Assembly (NCBI RefSeq): GCF_011762485.1
Contig: NZ_JAAKGI010000026.1
Coordinates: 1 to 60,044, forward strand
From: Yeosuana marina
GTDB lineage: Bacteria; Bacteroidota; Bacteroidia; Flavobacteriales; Flavobacteriaceae
DNA length: 60,044 nt
Direction: 5' to 3'
Part shown: piece after piece, positions 55,526 to 60,044 of the stretch
How the letters are laid out: each line of letters opens with the position of its first letter
How positions within the stretch are numbered: position 1 is the stretch's first letter
Made by a program: the position numbers and the translations under genes
The notes under the pieces: model-generated
What the model was told of the DNA's origin: nothing
Database searches by the model: none
Seen by the model: the letters and a program-made list of their open reading frames with translations, nothing else

Positions 55526-55556
55526 TTGAAAATATATTATTAAAAACCTATATTTG
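55526..55556 (+). promoter_or_regulatory. Promoter of the acyl-CoA dehydrogenase gene
   Basis: TTG (55526-55528), a 20-base spacer and TATATTTG (55549-55556) match the Bacteroidota promoter, leaving a leader of about 30 bases before the ATG at 55595. Confidence 0.7.
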
Positions 55557-55594
55557 TTTACATTTTTTATTAAATCAACAGTTTATTTTTTATT

Positions 55595-56737
55595 ATGGAT
55601 TTTAATCTTACTGAAGAACATAAAATGATTCGCGACGCTGCTCGTGATTTTGCACAAAACGAATTACTACCAGGCGTTATAGAAAGAGACGAAAAACAGC
55701 ATTTCCCAGATCAATTGGTTAAAAAAATGGGCGCATTAGGCTTTTTGGGAGTTATGGTTGATCCGAAATATGGTGGAAGCGGTATGGATGCCATATCGTA
55801 TGTTCTTATTATGGAAGAATTATCTAAAATAGATGCTTCGGCTTCGGTTATAGTATCTGTTAACAATTCTTTAGTCTGTTATGGTATTGAAGCCTATGGA
55901 AGTGAGGCTCAAAAAGAAAAATACTTACCCAAATTAGCAACAGGTGAGTTTATAGGTGCTTTTTGTTTAAGTGAACCAGAAGCAGGTAGTGATGCTACTT
56001 CCCAAAAAACAACTGCCATTGATAAAGGCGATTATTATTTGCTTAATGGCACAAAAAATTGGATTACCAATGGAGGTCGTGCTGATGTTTACTTAGTGAT
56101 GGCTCAAACTGATAGAGATAAAGGTTCTCATGGAATTAATGCATTTATTCTTGAAAAAGGAATGGAAGGGTTTCATATAGGCCCTAAAGAAAATAAGTTA
56201 GGAATTCGTGGTAGCGATACGCATACACTTCAATTTAATGATGTTAAAGTGCCTAAAGAAAATCGTATTGGTGACGATGGTTTTGGATTTAGATTTGCCA
56301 TGAAAACATTGTCTGGCGGAAGAATAGGAATTGCAGCTCAAGCCTTAGGAATTGCTCAAGGTGCTTACGAATTAGCTATGAAATACTCTAAAGAACGAAA
56401 AGCCTTTGGAACTGAAATATCTAATCATCAAGCTATCGCTTTTAAGTTAGCTGATATGTATACAGACATTACAGCGGCTCGCCATTTAGTGATGAAAGCA
56501 GCTTGGGATAAAGATCAAGGCAATAATTACGATGTATCGAGTGCTGTTGCAAAATTATATGCCTCGAAAGTTGCGATGGAGCATACAGTGGAAGCGGTTC
56601 AAATTCATGGCGGAAATGGTTTTGTAAAAGATTATCATGTAGAACGACTGATGCGAGATGCAAAAATTACGCAGATTTATGAAGGTACTTCTGAAATTCA
56701 AAAAATTGTCATTTCAAGAAGTATCATTCGAGATTAA
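55595..56737 (+). CDS. Acyl-CoA dehydrogenase
   Basis: A 380-residue FAD-dependent short-chain acyl-CoA dehydrogenase. The motifs GAFCLSEPEAGSDA, NGTKNWITNGG, QIHGGNGFVKDYHVERLMRD (in part) and the catalytic Glu in IYEGTSEIQ near residue 367 are all present. It introduces the alpha-beta double bond of acyl-CoA in fatty-acid or branched-chain amino-acid breakdown. Butyryl-CoA dehydrogenase-like by sequence feel; chain length is not certain. Single-gene unit with promoter and terminator. Confidence 0.93.
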   Translation: MDFNLTEEHKMIRDAARDFAQNELLPGVIERDEKQHFPDQLVKKMGALGFLGVMVDPKYGGSGMDAISYVLIMEELSKIDASASVIVSVNNSLVCYGIEAYGSEAQKEKYLPKLATGEFIGAFCLSEPEAGSDATSQKTTAIDKGDYYLLNGTKNWITNGGRADVYLVMAQTDRDKGSHGINAFILEKGMEGFHIGPKENKLGIRGSDTHTLQFNDVKVPKENRIGDDGFGFRFAMKTLSGGRIGIAAQALGIAQGAYELAMKYSKERKAFGTEISNHQAIAFKLADMYTDITAARHLVMKAAWDKDQGNNYDVSSAVAKLYASKVAMEHTVEAVQIHGGNGFVKDYHVERLMRDAKITQIYEGTSEIQKIVISRSIIRD

Positions 56738-56793
56738 ATTTAATTTCAATCTCTGCGCATTATTATAGATAACTTGAAATTTCTTATATAAAT

Positions 56794-56824
56794 AAAAAAA
56801 TCCAACTATTAGTTGGATTTTTTT
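56794..56824. terminator. Bidirectional terminator
   Basis: A nearly gapless hairpin with AAAAAAATCCAACTA on the left and its complement on the right, giving A and T runs on both sides. It lies between the convergent acyl-CoA dehydrogenase and DUF6526-like genes, whose stop codon is at 56830. Confidence 0.85.
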
Positions 56825-56829
56825 TTAAC

Positions 56830-57255
56830 TTAAACTCTATAAGTATCAGCCTTCCAATTCTTTATTTCCAGTTTAATAGCTTTTTCTGATAGATTTTCTT
56901 TTTCTGCCTTATCAGCCAAAGCCACCAACTCTTCATCAGAAGCAAAGCGTAAACCAATAATTTGTCTAGTTGTTAATTTACTACTTAACGCCTTTCCTGT
57001 TAAAATAAAATAACGCAATTTTTCTTCTGCTCTAATAGCTCGATCTTGAGCTTTTAATGGAAACGTTCTAAGAAAAACAAACATTAGTAACAAGATTACA
57101 GCAACTAAAACTAGGAGCGTAGCAGAATATAAATTCTCCTTCGTTGAATGCACTACATTTATTATTGAACCAATTAATAATGCAATCGTCGCTACTGAGA
57201 GCACTAAATGGTAACCAAGCACCAAACGGCTATGGTTTTTTAAATTTTGTTCCAT
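56830..57255 (-). CDS. DUF6526-like small membrane protein
   Basis: A 141-residue protein with two membrane helices (about 14-35 and 45-65) and a cytoplasmic helical tail (FLRTFPLKAQDRAIRAEEKLR, RFASDEELVALADKA). I recognise it as resembling the DUF6526 family, common in Bacteroidota and without known function. Single-gene unit upstream of the shared terminator. Confidence 0.75.
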   Translation of the reverse strand: MEQNLKNHSRLVLGYHLVLSVATIALLIGSIINVVHSTKENLYSATLLVLVAVILLLMFVFLRTFPLKAQDRAIRAEEKLRYFILTGKALSSKLTTRQIIGLRFASDEELVALADKAEKENLSEKAIKLEIKNWKADTYRV

Positions 57256-57367
57256 AATTTGATTTTATTGTTAATTAGAATAAAGATACAGTTTATTTAG
57301 CTTATTTAATCAAGCCCGTTTATGTAAACAAAAAAATCTGTGTGAGAAGTATTTTGAGAGATTGGGT

Positions 57368-59803
57368 TTACTTACTTAAATCTTCAAGAACTAAACGTAA
57401 TTCACCATAAGAATATTTCTCATCTAACTGATGTTTTAAATCAGATAGATTATCGAAGGTCTTACTTGGAATCATTTTTTTTAATTCATTATAATGTTTT
57501 TTAGACATTAAATCTGTAATCTTCACCTCTCCTGAAGGAATAAAACTGGCTAAATGACCAAAAATAGTGTTTTCATTTAAGTCTCGTTCATTAGCTATCT
57601 CTTCAATAGATTTACCCGATTTAAATAATTCTAATGATAATTTTTTAGTGTCAACTTTCTCTTTTTTTGATTTTACTTCTTCAAAAATAGATTCATCATT
57701 AGGAATTTCTATATCATTATCTTCACAATAGGCTTTTATTACTTCCAAAATAGCATGACCATATTTTTCAACTCTGGTTTTTCCCATACCATTTACTTGC
57801 AGCAATTCTTTTTTTGTTAATGGTAAGGTTTCGCACATCTCATATAATGCCTTTTGAGTGAATACTTGGTAATGTATTAAATCATTCTCATTGGCGATTT
57901 CATTTCTAAGCACTCTTAATAATTCAAATAACTCTACATTCGTGGTACCATCAATAACAGCTTTCCTAGGTTTTTTAGGTTTTTCTTTGGAAAGAAATAC
58001 CGATTTTGCACGTAACTCTAAAAGTTTTTTCGTTTTAAAACCATCAAACAATCCGTTGAAGTATAGTGATTTAACTTCCAGCAATTCTTCGATGGTATCA
58101 AGATTTTTAGTAATATCAGCACCAATAGTTTTATTATCGGTAGTAAATCCAAATTCTTTTAAAGGAGCAACTAGATTTGTGTTTGTTTCAGTTTTAAAAT
58201 AAGTAATAGCCTTCTTAAATCGGTCTTGAATTTGGTCACTTAATTCTGGTAATCGTTCATTCTCGGCAAGTTGTTTTAATTGCGCATTAAAGCCATTACT
58301 CACTTTTAAAAAATTGGTAATCGTATTTTTAATGCTAAGCATTGGCAATTCCACCTTTCCTTCAATACTGTTTCGATTTTTATAATAAATGTCGAGTATT
58401 CTATTTACGGGATACAGAAACTCATAAAAACCAAAAACTTCAGCTATCAAATCTAACTGAAACATTTTTTGCGAGTTTTCTAAAACCGCTTGATCAGGCT
58501 CATTGGCTTCTGCATTTTTATTAAACGAGATAACATGACTATCGCTTATAATTTGATTCGAACTAATTTTACTTTTTAAAACCAAACCCTCTAAAGATTT
58601 ACATCTACTCAAAGCTACATAGGTTTGTCCATGTGCAAATGCACCCTGCGCATCAATAATCGCTTTTTCAAAGGTTAATCCCTGACTTTTGTGTATGGTA
58701 ATAGACCAAGCCAATCGCAACGGCATTTGTGTAAATGCTCCAATTTTATCTTCAGTAATGGCTTTCGTTTCAGCATCAACCGTATAATTTATATTTTCCC
58801 AAATCTCTGGTGTCGTTACAATATTAAAATCATCATCAGGGCAATGTACCGTAACTTCATCTTTATCCAAATGGATAACTTTCCCGATTTTTCCATTAAA
58901 ATAACGTTTATCTGGACTACTGTCATTCTTAATAAACATAACTTGTGCTCCTACTTTCAATTTAAGAGCTTCATCGTTAGGAAATGAAAATTCCGGAAAC
59001 TTCCCTTCTACTGTGGCTTTATAAGTAAATACTTTAGTTTTAAGCTTATCTAATTCAGCTTTATTAGTTGCTTCCGCTTTATTATTATGCGTGGTCAATG
59101 AAATATAACCTGCATTAGGTTCTGGTGTGAAATCTGGTATAAATCGTTTATTTAATTCTGTAGCTGCTGCTTCGCTTAGGACATTGTTTCTAATCTCATT
59201 AAGTATTTCAATAAACTTAGGATTTTCTTGCCTATAAATATGTTTCAACTCTATAGTAATCGCATGACATTCTTGATAAGACTTACTACTAAAAAAGAAT
59301 CCGTTACTGTAAACATGCTTTAACAACTCCCATTCGTTCTCTTTAATAACAGGCGATAATTGTTGTAAATCTCCAATCATAAGCACTTGTACGCCGCCAA
59401 AAACCTTATCTCTATTTCTAAAACGACGTAAAGTTCTATCAATACCATCCAATAAATCTGCGCGCACCATACTAATCTCATCAATAACTAATAAATCCAT
59501 CGACTTAATAATATTAATTTTAGTCTTACTAAACTTCCTATTAAAATTTGTAGAATTATTTAAGTCTGTATCTGGTAAAATTGGTCCAAAAGGCATCTGA
59601 AAAAATGAGTGTATTGTAACGCCTTTCGCATTAATAGCGGCTACACCTGTAGGAGCAACCACAACGAGCCGCTTTAAACTATCCATTTTCAATCGATGTA
59701 AAAACGTTGTTTTACCTGTTCCAGCCTTCCCCGTTAAAAAAATCGATCGGTTTGTATTATTTACAAACTCCCAAGCTAATTCTAGTTGTTTATTTACAGT
59801 CAT
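57368..59803 (-). CDS. PIF1-like SF1B helicase with HRDC and helix-turn-helix domains
   Basis: An 811-residue helicase. Walker A TGKAGTGKTTFLHRL (near residue 22), Walker B LLVIDEISMVRADLLD (near 108), IGDLQQLSPV, and motif VI-like AFAHGQTYVALSRCKSLEGL (in part, near 390) define the PIF1/RecD-like group. Residues of about 625-700 form an HRDC domain (VNGMGKTRVEKYGHAIL), and the C terminus has an RQC-type helix-turn-helix (GKSIEEIANERDLNENTIF). This gives a likely role in unwinding structured DNA during replication. It lies next to an rRNA operon on the same strand. Confidence 0.9.
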   Translation of the reverse strand: MTVNKQLELAWEFVNNTNRSIFLTGKAGTGKTTFLHRLKMDSLKRLVVVAPTGVAAINAKGVTIHSFFQMPFGPILPDTDLNNSTNFNRKFSKTKINIIKSMDLLVIDEISMVRADLLDGIDRTLRRFRNRDKVFGGVQVLMIGDLQQLSPVIKENEWELLKHVYSNGFFFSSKSYQECHAITIELKHIYRQENPKFIEILNEIRNNVLSEAAATELNKRFIPDFTPEPNAGYISLTTHNNKAEATNKAELDKLKTKVFTYKATVEGKFPEFSFPNDEALKLKVGAQVMFIKNDSSPDKRYFNGKIGKVIHLDKDEVTVHCPDDDFNIVTTPEIWENINYTVDAETKAITEDKIGAFTQMPLRLAWSITIHKSQGLTFEKAIIDAQGAFAHGQTYVALSRCKSLEGLVLKSKISSNQIISDSHVISFNKNAEANEPDQAVLENSQKMFQLDLIAEVFGFYEFLYPVNRILDIYYKNRNSIEGKVELPMLSIKNTITNFLKVSNGFNAQLKQLAENERLPELSDQIQDRFKKAITYFKTETNTNLVAPLKEFGFTTDNKTIGADITKNLDTIEELLEVKSLYFNGLFDGFKTKKLLELRAKSVFLSKEKPKKPRKAVIDGTTNVELFELLRVLRNEIANENDLIHYQVFTQKALYEMCETLPLTKKELLQVNGMGKTRVEKYGHAILEVIKAYCEDNDIEIPNDESIFEEVKSKKEKVDTKKLSLELFKSGKSIEEIANERDLNENTIFGHLASFIPSGEVKITDLMSKKHYNELKKMIPSKTFDNLSDLKHQLDEKYSYGELRLVLEDLSK

Positions 59804-59937
59804 TAAGCGATATTAAAAATAGAATTTGAAGATACTACTTTTGAAGATTTTTTAGGACGGGTTTTTACGAAAATTAAAAGTGAAGACAGTCCGTGGCTGT
59901 CAGGTATTTTTAGCTTCCTTCAGTTTAAAGCAAAAAA

Positions 59938-59966
59938 AATCCCGACTCTAAAAAAGAATCGGGATT
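59938..59966 (-). terminator. rRNA operon terminator
   Basis: AATCCCGACTCT (59938-59949) pairs with AGAATCGGGATT (59955-59966) with one mismatch. The minus-strand transcript then runs into T residues. It lies directly after the 5S rRNA 3' end. Confidence 0.85.
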
Positions 59967-59971
59967 CAAAA

Positions 59972-60044
<73 letters not shown>

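Noticed and set aside
59806..59960. Open plus-strand frame without start codon between the helicase gene and 5S rRNA
   Set aside because: It has no start and runs straight into the rRNA terminator and 5S gene, so it is most likely chance or a very old remnant.

Overview
The window looks like the chromosome of a marine member of the Flavobacteriaceae (Bacteroidota). It is AT-rich, and where promoters can be read they follow the Bacteroidota TTG / TAnnTTTG pattern. It carries a type IX secretion and gliding set (porV, porU, gldJ), a fused CcsBA cytochrome c maturase, NhaD, and a Bacteroidota-type 5S rRNA end.

Layout. (1) Bases 1 to about 2.5 kb are the replication module of an integrated mobile element or phage satellite, read leftwards: excisionase-like HTH protein, VapE-type helicase, and a Toprim primase that runs off the left edge. 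A dense cluster of TTACCT/AGGTAA hexamers between helicase and primase looks like the element's origin. (2) 3.0-4.1 kb is a class II Fic protein with its own C-terminal winged helix, preceded by a four-half-site palindromic operator. (3) 4.6-15.1 kb is a beta-glucan (laminarin-type) utilisation locus: GH16 lipoprotein, GH3 lipoprotein, a decayed gene, second GH3, GPH-family sugar transporter with an unusual periplasmic insert, GH1, and an aldo/keto reductase. No SusC/SusD pair is present; a 27-codon signal-peptide-like ORF just upstream may be the stump of a lost gene. (4) 15.2-17.9 kb encodes an exported 897-residue protein with about 20 copies of a charged DSIxKV helix repeat. (5) 18.6-30.6 kb is the most striking part. 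A fused CcsBA maturase lies tail to tail with a six-gene operon: b-type membrane protein, membrane-anchored Fe-S/FAD oxidoreductase, 23-CxxCH cytochrome, 31-CxxCH cytochrome, outer-membrane beta-barrel and OB-fold lipoprotein. Together they could form an electron path from the inner membrane to the cell surface. (6) 31-43.5 kb is a flavobacterial core block: pdhC-pdhA, cdd, porV-porU, gldJ, murF. (7) 43.9-47.0 kb is an exported NEW3-type protein with an ABC-2 ATPase and permease, followed by a PAS-LuxR regulator. (8) 48-55.5 kb has two tRNA-Val genes, folC, tonB-exbD-exbB, nhaD, a glutamate dehydrogenase family gene and anmK. (9) 55.6-59.8 kb has an acyl-CoA dehydrogenase, a DUF6526-like membrane protein and a PIF1-like helicase with HRDC domain. 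The window ends inside a 5S rRNA gene on the minus strand, the tail of an rRNA operon lying to the right.

How the parts work together. The GH16/GH3/GH1 set would cut beta-1,3-glucan in stages, from the cell surface to the periplasm and cytoplasm. The TonB-ExbBD genes at 49.5-51.6 kb could energise outer-membrane uptake in general. CcsBA is the natural maturation system for the 54 predicted haem c sites next to it. Family calls rest on motifs and sequence recognition only; no database search was run.
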